A stretch of DNA of 64,000 nt, taken from NCBI RefSeq assembly GCF_014836715.1, contig NZ_JACSQI010000002.1, positions 248,001 to 312,000 on the forward strand, read 5' to 3'. Positions 40,320 to 49,606 of this stretch are shown here, in pieces. The notes under the pieces are model-generated. The model was not told the origin of the DNA. It was given only the letters and a program-made list of their open reading frames with translations, and searched no databases. This stretch comes from Escherichia whittamii (GTDB taxonomy: Bacteria; Pseudomonadota; Gammaproteobacteria; Enterobacterales; Enterobacteriaceae). Position 1 is the first letter of the stretch; every line of letters starts with the position of its first letter. The translations under genes and the position numbers were made by a program.

Positions 40320-41345
40320 GTGTCAGATCAGATCATTGCCCGCGTCTCGCAGTCACTCGCCTCAGAACATTCTCTGGAAAGTCTGGTTCGGCAACTTCTG
40401 GAGATGCTGGAAATGGTTACCGACATGGAGTCGACGTATCTGACAAAAGTGGATATTGACGCGCGCCTGCAACACATTTTGTTTGCCCGTAATAGCCAAA
40501 AAATGCACATCCCGGAGAATTTTACCGTTTCCTGGGATCATTCATTGTGCAAACGCGCAATTGATGAGAACTGTTTTTTCAGCGATGAAGTCCCTGAGCG
40601 TTGGGGCGACTGCATTGCGGCACGCAATCTTGGGATCACGACATTTCTGAGCACGCCGATTCACTTACCGGATGGCTCATTCTACGGCACGCTTTGCGCC
40701 GCCAGCAGCGAGAAACGCCCGTGGAGCGAGCGCGCGGAGCAAGTTTTGCACCTATTCGCCGGGCTTATTACGCAATACATCCAAAAAGAGGCGCTGGTTG
40801 AGCAATTGCGTGCAGCTAATGCGGCGTTGATTGCGCAATCCTATACTGATTCTCTGACGGGGTTGCCGAATCGAAGGGCAATTTTTGATAATCTGACAAC
40901 ACTTTTTTCTCTCGCGCGGCATCTGAAGCGTAAAGCGATTATTGCCTTCATTGACCTTGATAACTTCAAATTAATCAATGACCGTTTTGGACATAATATC
41001 GGCGATCTGTTTCTTATTCAGGTTGGCCAGCGCCTTAACACACTACATCAGAATAGCGAGATTATTGGTCGTCTCGGCGGTGATGAATTTTTGGTCGCTT
41101 TGCTGGCCGATGAAAATGCCGATATCCAGTCATTGCGTGAGCGTATTCAACAGCAAATATGCGGTGAATATCACTTAGGTGATGTTGACTTGTTTTATCC
41201 TGGCGCCAGCCTTGGCATTATTGAAGTGGATTCTGAAACAACCGATGTCGACAGCGCCCTGCATGCTGCCGATATTGCAATGTACCAGGAGAAAAAACAC
41301 AAAGTGAAAAAACCTTTTGTCGCGCATTCAGCTCTGGATTCCTGA
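40320..41345 (+). CDS. dgcP: DgcP, GAF-GGDEF diguanylate cyclase
   Basis: A soluble cyclase, 341 residues, with an N-terminal GAF domain (about residues 15-150) and a C-terminal GGDEF domain. The GGDEF motif at 253-257 (RLGGDEFLVAL) is intact. The gene starts with GTG at 40320 with GGAG upstream. It makes c-di-GMP under some cytoplasmic signal sensed by GAF. The small genes yoaK and yoaJ follow in the same direction. Confidence 0.95.
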   Translation: MSDQIIARVSQSLASEHSLESLVRQLLEMLEMVTDMESTYLTKVDIDARLQHILFARNSQKMHIPENFTVSWDHSLCKRAIDENCFFSDEVPERWGDCIAARNLGITTFLSTPIHLPDGSFYGTLCAASSEKRPWSERAEQVLHLFAGLITQYIQKEALVEQLRAANAALIAQSYTDSLTGLPNRRAIFDNLTTLFSLARHLKRKAIIAFIDLDNFKLINDRFGHNIGDLFLIQVGQRLNTLHQNSEIIGRLGGDEFLVALLADENADIQSLRERIQQQICGEYHLGDVDLFYPGASLGIIEVDSETTDVDSALHAADIAMYQEKKHKVKKPFVAHSALDS

Positions 41346-41377
41346 GGCGTATTCACATCCTTTCCTTTGGTGGTAAC

Positions 41378-41476
41378 ATGCGAATCGGTATTGTTTTTCC
41401 CGTCGTGATCTTTATTACGGCAGTCGTATTTTTAGCGTGGTTTTTTATTGGCGGCTATGCGGCCCCAGGGGCATAA
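41378..41476 (+). CDS. yoaK: YoaK, 32-residue membrane small protein
   Basis: ATG 41378 begins MRIGIVFPVVIFITAVVF, then a short tail ending GGYAAPGA; one membrane helix. GGTGG lies a few bases upstream. K-12 YoaK is the same length. It is two bases from yoaJ and 32 from dgcP, suggesting one transcript. No known function. Confidence 0.85.
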   Translation: MRIGIVFPVVIFITAVVFLAWFFIGGYAAPGA

Positions 41477-41478
41477 AG

Positions 41479-41553
41479 ATGAAAAAAACAACGATTATTA
41501 TGATGGGCGTGGCGATTATTGTCGTTCTTGGCACCGAGCTGGGATGGTGGTAA
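41479..41553 (+). CDS. yoaJ: YoaJ, 24-residue membrane small protein
   Basis: ATG 41479 codes for MKKTTIIMMGVAIIVVLG followed by TELGWW, a single membrane helix. It starts two bases after the yoaK stop, so it is probably translationally coupled. The length matches K-12 YoaJ, whose product has been detected as a membrane protein. Function unknown. Confidence 0.85.
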   Translation: MKKTTIIMMGVAIIVVLGTELGWW

Positions 41554-41569
41554 CACTGCATCTGTAAAA

Positions 41570-41605
41570 ATAGCAAAGGCTGCGAAAAAGCAGCCTTTGT
41601 TCTAT
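41570..41605. terminator. Bidirectional terminator between yoaJ and yeaQ
   Basis: CAAAGGCTGC (41574-41583) and GCAGCCTTTG (41590-41599) form a perfect 10-base stem with a small A-rich loop. T-rich bases follow on both strands, so it ends yoaKJ and yeaQ. Confidence 0.85.
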
Positions 41606-41612
41606 TTCAGCG

Positions 41613-41861
41613 TTAGCTTTTAACTTTTCTGTAGATAAACAGCACGACAAGCGCACCGATCACCGCAACTACGAAGCTGCCAAAGTTGAAGCCATCGACT
41701 TTACCAAAACCAAACAGTGTACTGATCCATCCGCCGACCACGGCGCCGACAATCCCCAACAGGATAGTCATGAAGAATCCACCACCATCTTTACCTGGCA
41801 TAATCCATTTCGCCAGAATACCAGCAATAAGCCCAAAAATAATCCATGACAGAATGCCCAT
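41613..41861 (-). CDS. yeaQ: YeaQ, GlsB/transglycosylase-associated membrane protein
   Basis: An 82-residue inner membrane protein with three hydrophobic helices (MGILSWIIFGLIAGILAKW, a middle GIVGAVVGGWIS and a final FVVAVIGALVVLFIY). Gly-rich helices match the GlsB/YeaQ/YmgE family, often induced by RpoS or osmotic stress. No catalytic motif is visible, so the transglycosylase label is historical. Starts at ATG 41861 with AAGGA upstream. Confidence 0.92.
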   Translation of the reverse strand: MGILSWIIFGLIAGILAKWIMPGKDGGGFFMTILLGIVGAVVGGWISTLFGFGKVDGFNFGSFVVAVIGALVVLFIYRKVKS

Positions 41862-42009
41862 TTTATCCTTCCTTATCTGTTTTGTATTAGCGCGTTAGTC
41901 GCTGATAAAAAGCATAGCACAACATCAAAGAAGTAAAAATTGTGATGAGCATCACGCATATTTTTTTTGCGATGGCGCATAAAATGGCGCCATTTTCTAT
42001 CAGGTGAAA

Positions 42010-42192
42010 TTACCAGCCACAAACATCATGTTCGTTTTCCGTGTCATAAGAGCGCACCGTGTTAACAAGATCTTTTAAAACTTCTGCCGCCACTTCTGGC
42101 ACCAGCAATGTCATCGGTGTCTCTGTTTCGTAATCAACAGAGACACCATTACTGTTATTGGTGACGGTTACGGTATACGTTGCTTTGCCCAT
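42010..42192 (-). CDS. yoaG: YoaG, DUF1869 small protein
   Basis: A 60-residue protein, beginning MGKATYTVTVTNNSNGVSV and ending NEHDVCGW. K-12 YoaG is an intertwined dimer of unknown role. ATG 42192 is used with GGGAG upstream; two extra codons are possible. It follows yeaR by two bases and is in the yeaR-yoaG operon, which in K-12 is turned on by nitrate, nitrite and nitric oxide. Confidence 0.9.
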   Translation of the reverse strand: MGKATYTVTVTNNSNGVSVDYETETPMTLLVPEVAAEVLKDLVNTVRSYDTENEHDVCGW

Positions 42193-42194
42193 AT

Positions 42195-42554
42195 TCATCT
42201 CCCGCTATGAATGACTTTCCGTTGTTTTGCACCTTCCATCAAGACTTCAGGAGCAACGAAGAAGTCAATGTTGAAATAAGTATCGTCAGTCATGGCTTCA
42301 ATGTTGTGCCATTTTTCTGGCGGGAACACTGCAAATTGCCCCGCTTCGATAAGGATCACCTGATCAGGTTCTGTGCTGTGTTCATCAGCATAGCCGAGAT
42401 ATTTAACCGCCCCATGCATAACAGACAATCGAGGGTAAACCCCCGGACGCGTTCCTTTATCAAGATGACGTTCGAATATTCCGGCAGGTGCGGTTTGTTT
42501 ATTCCAGAAAGGCGTTGAGCGCGTGTGAATATAATTCTGTGGGATTTGTAGCAT
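42195..42554 (-). CDS. yeaR: YeaR, DUF1971 / TehB-like cupin protein
   Basis: A 119-residue cupin-like protein: GVYPRLSVMHGAVKYLG, GQFAVFPPEKWHNIE and YFNIDFFVAPEVL resemble the C-terminal domain of TehB. Role unknown; in K-12 it is induced by nitrate through NarL and derepressed from NsrR by NO, so a nitrosative stress role is likely. ATG 42554 is preceded by GGAGGGAG. The upstream 172 bases include AAAATGCAAATTA, a possible NsrR half site. Confidence 0.92.
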   Translation of the reverse strand: MLQIPQNYIHTRSTPFWNKQTAPAGIFERHLDKGTRPGVYPRLSVMHGAVKYLGYADEHSTEPDQVILIEAGQFAVFPPEKWHNIEAMTDDTYFNIDFFVAPEVLMEGAKQRKVIHSGR

Positions 42555-42726
42555 CCTTCTCCCTCCTTCGGTAAATGCGCTGAAAACCGTTTATTCCAGC
42601 CGTTTCAGAGTACGCCTGATAATTTGCATTTTAAATACCATTTATTGGTTACTTTTTAGCACCGTATCAACGTCCAGGCGCGGTGGCGTTCAGGAGGGAA
42701 GCCCGCGGTATCGCGGGCGGAAAGCA

Positions 42727-43374
<648 letters not shown>

Positions 43375-43491
43375 TTAAATTTTCTTTGGGAAATGCGCGA
43401 TTAAAGGTGAATATGCTAACCAATCTGTAGTGGCTTAGAAAGGAGAAAATCAGGTTTTAACCTGATAATAACCCGATAATTGAATCATTAA

Positions 43492-44415
43492 TCAGGCGTG
43501 GTCCAGTGAAAAATTCGGGTAGTGCTCGGCAAAATACTGGCGTAAAAACTCTACCGTTATCCGCACTTTCGCTGATGTTGCCAGCCTTGATACATACACC
43601 GCCCAGACATTCGCGGGCTGATAATACTCCGGTAGTACCTGCACCAAATGGCCACTGGCAATATTTTCGCTCACATCCCACCAGGAGCGCAGCGCAATAC
43701 CCTGACCATCGAGACACCATTGATGCACTATTTTACCATGATTAGACGATAGCGGGCCGGTGACTTTAATGGCGTGGTTTCCTTCTTTATTGCGCAATTG
43801 CCAGACGCCAAATGGATGATCGCGCTCTTTTATAACCAGACAAGGTAGCGTAGAAAGGTCCGTGAAATGTTTCGGCGCACCATGTTGTGCAATAAATTCG
43901 GGCGACGCGCAGAGAATACGGTGATTGGTCGCCAGTTTGCGGGCGATTAAGTTAGGTGCAATGTCATCGCCAATACGAATATCGAGATCGACCCCTTCAT
44001 TAACCAGGTCGACCAGTCTGTCTTCCACGTCAAAGCGTAATTCCAGTTGCGGATAAGCCTTTGCCAGCGCTGATAATGCCGGAGCAACCACTCGCCGTCC
44101 AAATCCAAAGCTACTGATAACACGCAACATACCTTGTGGCACGAGGCGCACGTCGGAGAGTTCATCCATCATCTGCCCGACATCCTGCAATATGCGCTGC
44201 GCCCACTCATAAATCCGCTCACCTTCTTCGGTGATCGTCACGCGTCGAGTAGTGCGGTGTAATAACACCACGTTCAGCGTTTGTTCCAGCAGGGCGATAC
44301 GCTTACTAACGAAAGCCGGAGAAACACCCAGTTCTTCTGCTACAGCAGCAAAACCAGCCCGGCGAGCCACCAGCATAAAGACGCGCAAATCGTTCAGCAG
44401 CGGTAAATTATTCAT
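43492..44415 (-). CDS. dmlR: DmlR, LysR-type activator of dmlA
   Basis: A LysR-family regulator, 307 residues. The N-terminal helix-turn-helix is AAVAEELGVSPAFVSKRIALLE; the effector domain follows. It activates dmlA for growth on D-malate. ATG 44415 gives MNNLPLLNDLRVFM; a seven-codon extension has no site. It is divergent from dmlA across 102 bases, the classic LysR arrangement, so its operator is in that gap. Confidence 0.95.
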   Translation of the reverse strand: MNNLPLLNDLRVFMLVARRAGFAAVAEELGVSPAFVSKRIALLEQTLNVVLLHRTTRRVTITEEGERIYEWAQRILQDVGQMMDELSDVRLVPQGMLRVISSFGFGRRVVAPALSALAKAYPQLELRFDVEDRLVDLVNEGVDLDIRIGDDIAPNLIARKLATNHRILCASPEFIAQHGAPKHFTDLSTLPCLVIKERDHPFGVWQLRNKEGNHAIKVTGPLSSNHGKIVHQWCLDGQGIALRSWWDVSENIASGHLVQVLPEYYQPANVWAVYVSRLATSAKVRITVEFLRQYFAEHYPNFSLDHA

Positions 44416-44517
44416 GATTCGTGTTTTATGTTTCACCAGTTGCGGGGATTAATTCCTTTTCAGTCAATTATAGGATGAAGGTATTGTCAATTTTGATGGT
44501 CAGGAAGTGAGAACCCA

Positions 44518-45603
44518 ATGATGAAAACGTTTCGGATCGCTGCAATACCCGGGGATGGAATCGGCAAAGAAGTCCTTCCTGAAGGGATTCGTGTGTTACA
44601 GGCTGCCGCTGAACGCTGGGGCTTCGCCTTAAGCTTTGAGCAGATGGAGTGGGCAAGTTGCGAATATTACAGCCATCACGGCAAAATGATGCCGGACGAC
44701 TGGCATGAACAACTCAGCAGTTTCGACGCTATCTACTTCGGTGCCGTCGGCTGGCCAGATACCGTTCCGGACCATATTTCGTTATGGGGATCGCTGCTGA
44801 AATTTCGCCGTGAATTTGACCAGTACGTTAACCTGCGTCCGGTCCGCCTCTTTCCTGGCGTTCCTTGCCCACTGGCGGGGAAACAGCCTGGCGACATCGA
44901 TTTTTACGTAGTGCGCGAGAACACGGAAGGCGAATACTCGTCTCTGGGCGGACGACTAAACGAAGGAACGGAGCATGAAGTTGTCATCCAGGAATCGGTA
45001 TTTACCCGCCGTGGCGTCGACCGTATTTTGCGTTATGCTTTTGAGCTGGCACAAAGCCGCCCGCGTAAGACACTGACTTCCGCCACCAAATCTAACGGTT
45101 TAGCCATCAGCATGCCGTACTGGGATGAGCGCGTGGAAGCAATGGCAGAAAATTACCCGGCGATCCGCTGGGACAAGCAGCATATTGATATTCTCTGCGC
45201 GCGCTTTGTGATGCAACCGGAACGTTTTGACGTGGTGGTGGCATCCAATTTGTTTGGCGATATCCTTTCCGATCTTGGCCCAGCCTGCACCGGCACAATC
45301 GGCATTGCCCCTTCCGCCAACCTGAATCCGGAACGTACTTTCCCGTCGCTCTTCGAGCCTGTCCACGGTTCCGCGCCGGATATCTACGGTAAAAATATCG
45401 CCAACCCGATCGCCACGATTTGGGCCGGTGCAATGATGCTGGATTTCCTCGGCAATGGTGATAAACGTTTCCAGCAAGCGCACAATGGTATTCTGGCTGC
45501 GATTGAAGAAGTGATTGCTCACGGACCGAAAACACCTGATATGAAAGGCAATGCCACCACGCCACAGGTTACTGAGGCAATTTGCAAAATCATTTTGCGT
45601 TAA
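44518..45603 (+). CDS. dmlA: DmlA, D-malate dehydrogenase (decarboxylating)
   Basis: Converts D-malate to pyruvate and CO2 with NAD and allows aerobic growth on D-malate. The 361-residue beta-decarboxylating dehydrogenase has IPGDGIGKEVLPE, VRENTEGEYSS and the metal-binding DVVVASNLFGDILSD, which covers the isocitrate/isopropylmalate dehydrogenase signature. A close terminator follows. ATG 44518 is used (a second ATG follows directly). yeaV starts 250 bases later. Confidence 0.96.
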   Translation: MMKTFRIAAIPGDGIGKEVLPEGIRVLQAAAERWGFALSFEQMEWASCEYYSHHGKMMPDDWHEQLSSFDAIYFGAVGWPDTVPDHISLWGSLLKFRREFDQYVNLRPVRLFPGVPCPLAGKQPGDIDFYVVRENTEGEYSSLGGRLNEGTEHEVVIQESVFTRRGVDRILRYAFELAQSRPRKTLTSATKSNGLAISMPYWDERVEAMAENYPAIRWDKQHIDILCARFVMQPERFDVVVASNLFGDILSDLGPACTGTIGIAPSANLNPERTFPSLFEPVHGSAPDIYGKNIANPIATIWAGAMMLDFLGNGDKRFQQAHNGILAAIEEVIAHGPKTPDMKGNATTPQVTEAICKIILR

Positions 45604-45622
45604 GGTCAAACCAGTTTATTTG

Positions 45623-45649
45623 AACCGCGTCACTGACGCGGTTTTTTTT
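45623..45649 (+). terminator. Intrinsic terminator of dmlA
   Basis: ACCGCGTC and GACGCGGT form an 8-base stem with a short loop, preceded by AA and followed by eight T, 20 bases after the stop codon. Confidence 0.95.
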
Positions 45650-45853
45650 ATTCATTCTCTTCAGTAAATAACCTGCGTCATTTCACCTTTTATTGTTTCC
45701 GTTTCGTGTTTTATGGCTTTCCGTATTCTTAATTGTTTAATTTATGTAACATGCAAATAATCAATTTGTTAAACACAACAAAAACTCATTACCCTGCACA
45801 TAATTACAACTGGCAAAAGCCAGCGACGGGCTTTTATGCCCAGGAGATGACTC

Positions 45854-47375
45854 ATGATGAGCAACGTTAAGAAAAAAGATGTGCCGCTGATTAGCATCAG
45901 CCTGGTGGCAATTCTTTTCATCGCCGCCACATTAAGCCTTTTTCCACAACAGTCAGCCGACGCGGCCAACGCAATATACACTTTTGTCACCCGTACGTTA
46001 GGTTCCGCCGTACAGGTATTAGTTTTACTGGCTATGGGGTTAGTGATTTATTTAGCCACCAGCAAATACGGTAATATTCGCCTCGGCGAAGGTAAACCGG
46101 AATACAGTACGCTCTCCTGGCTGTTTATGTTTATTTGCGCCGGTTTAGGCTCCTCCACACTTTATTGGGGCGTGGCTGAGTGGGCTTATTATTATCAAAC
46201 GCCTGGTTTAAATATCGTGCCGCGTTCACAGCAGGCACTCGAATTTAGCGTCCCCTACTCCTTCTTCCACTGGGGGATCAGCGCGTGGGCAACTTATACG
46301 CTGGCCTCATTAATCATGGCCTACCATTTCCACGTGCGGAAAAACAAAGGTCTGAGTCTTTCCGGCATTATTGCCGCCATTACCGGCGTTCGTCCGCAAG
46401 GCCCGTGGGCTTTCCGCGCTGACCGGTTTGCCAGATAACTTCACCGTGCAGGCATTTGTTATCTTGCTTTCCGGCGGCATTTTTTGCCTTAGCTCGTGGA
46501 TTGGTATCAATAACGGTTTGCAACGTCTGAGCAAAATGGTCGGCTGGGGCGCGTTTCTGCTGCCATTGCTGGTCCTGATTGTTGGACCAACCGAGTTTAT
46601 TACCAACAGCATCATCAATGCCATCGGCCTGACCACGCAAAACTTCCTGCAAATGAGCTTATTCACCGATCCACTTGGCGATGGTTCATTTACCCGCAAC
46701 TGGACCGTTTTCTACTGGCTCTGGTGGATCTCTTACACGCCCGGCGTGGCAATGTTTGTCACCCGCGTATCACGTGGTCGTAAGATCAAAGAAGTTATCT
46801 GGGGACTGATCCTCGGTAGCACCATCGGCTGCTGGTTCTTCTTCGGCGTAATGGAAAGCTTTGCCATTCATCAGTTTATCAAGGGGATAATCAACGTCCC
46901 GCAGGTACTTGAAACATTGGGCGGTGAAACGGCTGTACAACAAGTTCTGATGTCGTTGCCAGCCGGTAAATTATTCCTCGCCGCTTATCTGGGCGTGATG
47001 ATTATTTTCCTCGCCTCGCATATGGATGCGGTGGCCTACACCATGGCGGCAACCAGTACGCGTAATCTCCAGGAAGGTGACGATCCTGACCGTGGGCTGC
47101 GCCTGTTCTGGTGCGTGGTGATCACACTGATTCCACTGTCTATCTTATTTACTGGTGCGTCGCTGGAAACCATGAAAACCACCGTGGTACTTACAGCCCT
47201 TCCCTTCCTCGCCATTTTACTGGTGAAAGTGGGCGGATTTATTCGCTGGCTGAAACAGGATTACGCCGATATTCCGGCCCATCAAATTGAACATTATCTC
47301 CCGCAGACACCGGTTGAAGCCCCGGAAAAAACGCCAGTGCTCCCTGCGGGAACCGTATTCAAAGGCGACAACTGA
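45854..47375 (+). pseudogene. yeaV: yeaV, BCCT-family (betaine/carnitine) transporter, broken by an internal deletion
   Basis: Two frames together cover a BCCT transporter. The first (45854-46438) starts [16 protein letters not shown] with CAGGAG upstream and runs to VRPQGPW before leaving frame; the family then resumes in the next frame at about 46406 ([12 protein letters not shown]) and runs to 47375. Compared with the layout of CaiT, about 25-32 residues, one membrane helix, are missing at the joint near 46402-46408, and the missing length is not a multiple of three. BCCT motifs downstream ([12 protein letters not shown]) are intact. Upstream of yeaWX, it may once have imported carnitine or a related compound. 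Product function is presumably lost. Confidence 0.85.
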
Positions 47376-47406
47376 GCGCCATCATCCTAACAATAAAGGT
47401 ATCCCT

Positions 47407-48531
47407 ATGAGCAATCTGAGCCCTGACTTAGTACTACCTGAAAATTTTTGCGCCAACCCGCAAGAAGCATGGACTATTCCGGCCCGTTTCTATACCGATC
47501 AGAACGCCTTTGAACACGAAAAAGAGAACGTCTTCGCTAAAAGCTGGATTTGCGTCGCCCACAGTAGCGAACTGGCGAATGCTAATGATTACGTAACGCG
47601 TGAGATCATTGGCGAAAGTATTGTGCTGGTACGCGGTCGTGATAAGGTTTTGCGCGCGTTCTATAACGTGTGTCCGCACCGTGGTCATCAGTTGTTGAGC
47701 GGTGAAGGAAAAGCAAAAAATGTGATCACCTGTCCGTATCACGCCTGGGCATTCAAACTCGATGGCAACCTGGCCCACGCGCGTAACTGTGAAAACGTCG
47801 CCAATTTCGACAGCGAAAAAGCGCAGCTGGTCCCGGTGCGTCTGGAAGAGTATGCCGGATTCGTCTTCATCAACATGGACCCCAACGCCACCAGCGTGGA
47901 AGATCAGTTACCTGGTCTGGGGGCAAAAGTGCTGGAAGCCTGCCCGGAAGTTCACGATCTGAAACTGGCAGCCCGCTTTACTACCCGCACACCTGCCAAC
48001 TGGAAGAACATTGTCGATAACTATCTCGAGTGCTATCACTGTGGTCCGGCGCATCCTGGCTTCTCCGACTCCGTTCAGGTTGACCGTTACTGGCACACCA
48101 TGCACGGCAACTGGACGCTGCAATACGGCTTTGCAAAACCATCCGAACAATCTTTTAAATTTGAAGAAGGTACGGATGCAGCGTTCCACGGTTTCTGGCT
48201 GTGGCCGTGCACCATGCTGAACGTCACGCCGATCAAAGGGATGATGACGGTCATTTATGAATTCCCGGTGGACTCTGAAACTACCCTGCAAAACTACGAT
48301 ATTTACTTCACCAATGAAGAGTTAACCGACGAGCAAAAATCGCTGATTGAGTGGTATCGCGATGTGTTCCGTCCGGAAGATTTACGTCTGGTGGAAAGCG
48401 TCCAAAAAGGGCTGAAGTCTCGCGGATATCGTGGACAGGGACGCATCATGGCCGACAGTAGCGGTAGCGGGATTTCCGAACACGGTATCGCCCATTTCCA
48501 TAATCTGCTGGCGCAGGTGTTTAAGGACTAA
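47407..48531 (+). CDS. yeaW: YeaW, Rieske oxygenase subunit of carnitine monooxygenase
   Basis: A 374-residue Rieske non-haem iron oxygenase. The Rieske cluster is bound by CPHRGHQ and CPYHAW (two Cys and two His); the mononuclear iron site is in DNYLECYHCGPAHPGF. With YeaX it cleaves carnitine and related quaternary amines, releasing trimethylamine, using O2 and NADH. ATG 47407 gives MSNLSPDLVLPENF, with AAGGTA upstream; the longer frame overlapping yeaV is not needed. It is 31 bases after yeaV and intact. Confidence 0.95.
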   Translation: MSNLSPDLVLPENFCANPQEAWTIPARFYTDQNAFEHEKENVFAKSWICVAHSSELANANDYVTREIIGESIVLVRGRDKVLRAFYNVCPHRGHQLLSGEGKAKNVITCPYHAWAFKLDGNLAHARNCENVANFDSEKAQLVPVRLEEYAGFVFINMDPNATSVEDQLPGLGAKVLEACPEVHDLKLAARFTTRTPANWKNIVDNYLECYHCGPAHPGFSDSVQVDRYWHTMHGNWTLQYGFAKPSEQSFKFEEGTDAAFHGFWLWPCTMLNVTPIKGMMTVIYEFPVDSETTLQNYDIYFTNEELTDEQKSLIEWYRDVFRPEDLRLVESVQKGLKSRGYRGQGRIMADSSGSGISEHGIAHFHNLLAQVFKD

Positions 48532-48586
48532 TGACATCGGCGGCGGTCTATTCCGTCGCCGGGCTGATTTTTGATGGAGTACAGCA

Positions 48587-49552
48587 ATGTCAGACTATCA
48601 AATGTTCGAAGTACAGGTAAGCCAGGTTGAACCGCTTACCGAACAGGTGAAACGCTTCACGCTGGTGGCAACCGACGGCAAACCGCTGCCTGCGTTCACC
48701 GGCGGAAGTCACGTCATTGTGCAGATGGCCGATGGCGATAACCAGTACAGCAATGCGTACTCACTGCTGAGTTCGCCACTCGATACGTCTTGTTATCAGA
48801 TTGCCGTTCGACGGGAAGAAAACTCGCGCGGTGGTTCGCGTTTTTTACATCAGAAGGTGAACGCAGGCGATCGGTTAACCATTTCAACGCCTAATAACCT
48901 GTTTGCTCTGGTTCCCACGGCTCGAAAGTATCTGTTTATCGCGGGCGGTATTGGTATCACCCCTTTCTTGTCGCACCTTGGCGAACTTCAACACAGCAAC
49001 ATTGACTGGCAATTACATTACTGTTCGCGAAGTCCCGAAAGTTGCGCCTTTCGTGATGAGTTAGTCCAGCATCCGCAGGCTGAGAAAATTCATTTGCATC
49101 ATTCATCAACCGGAACGCGACTGGAATTAGCGCGGTTATTGGCGGATATCGAACCGGGTACACACGTTTATACCTGTGGCCCCGAAGTACTGAATGAAGC
49201 GGTAAAAAACGAAGCCGCGCGTCTGAACATAGCCGCCGATACGCTGCACTTTGAGCAGTTTGCTATTGAGGACAAAACTGGCAATGCGTTTACACTGGTG
49301 CTTGCCCGTTCCGGTAAAGAGTTTGTGGTGTCGGAAGAGATGACTATTTTGCAGGTTATTGAAAATAATAAAGCGGCAAAAGTGGAATGTTTATGTCGTG
49401 AAGGGGTATGCGGGACCTGCGAAACGGCAATTCTGGAAGGTGAAGCTGACCATCGGGATCAGTATTTTAGCGATGAAGAGCGTGCCAGCCAGCAAAGTAT
49501 GTTGATCTGTTGTTCACGCGCGAAGGGTAAACGGCTGGTGTTAGATTTGTAG
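48587..49552 (+). CDS. yeaX: YeaX, reductase subunit of carnitine monooxygenase
   Basis: A 321-residue phthalate-dioxygenase-reductase-type electron transfer protein: FMN domain first, an NAD-binding domain with FIAGGIGITPFLSHL and YTCGPEVLNEA, and a C-terminal plant-type 2Fe-2S domain with CLCREGVCGTCE and a later CC. It passes electrons from NAD(P)H to YeaW. It begins 55 bases after yeaW with a GGAGTAC site and is the last gene before a convergent hairpin. Confidence 0.95.
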   Translation: MSDYQMFEVQVSQVEPLTEQVKRFTLVATDGKPLPAFTGGSHVIVQMADGDNQYSNAYSLLSSPLDTSCYQIAVRREENSRGGSRFLHQKVNAGDRLTISTPNNLFALVPTARKYLFIAGGIGITPFLSHLGELQHSNIDWQLHYCSRSPESCAFRDELVQHPQAEKIHLHHSSTGTRLELARLLADIEPGTHVYTCGPEVLNEAVKNEAARLNIAADTLHFEQFAIEDKTGNAFTLVLARSGKEFVVSEEMTILQVIENNKAAKVECLCREGVCGTCETAILEGEADHRDQYFSDEERASQQSMLICCSRAKGKRLVLDL

Positions 49553-49561
49553 TTTGTCTGA

Positions 49562-49596
49562 AGCCGGACGTGGCGCTGGCTGCGCCCTGTCCGGCT
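49562..49596. terminator. Hairpin between convergent yeaX and rnd
   Basis: AGCCGGAC (49562-49569) and GTCCGGCT (49589-49596) form an 8-base stem, with a GC-rich inner dyad in the loop (GGCGCTGGCTGCGCC). It looks like a REP-type or Rho-independent structure without a good T-run and lies between two stops. Confidence 0.65.
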
Positions 49597-49606
49597 CAGG
49601 AAAGTT

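Noticed and set aside
46371..47375. Second part of yeaV as an independent gene
   Set aside because: It begins in the middle of a transporter domain, with no ribosome site; it is the 3' part of a broken gene.
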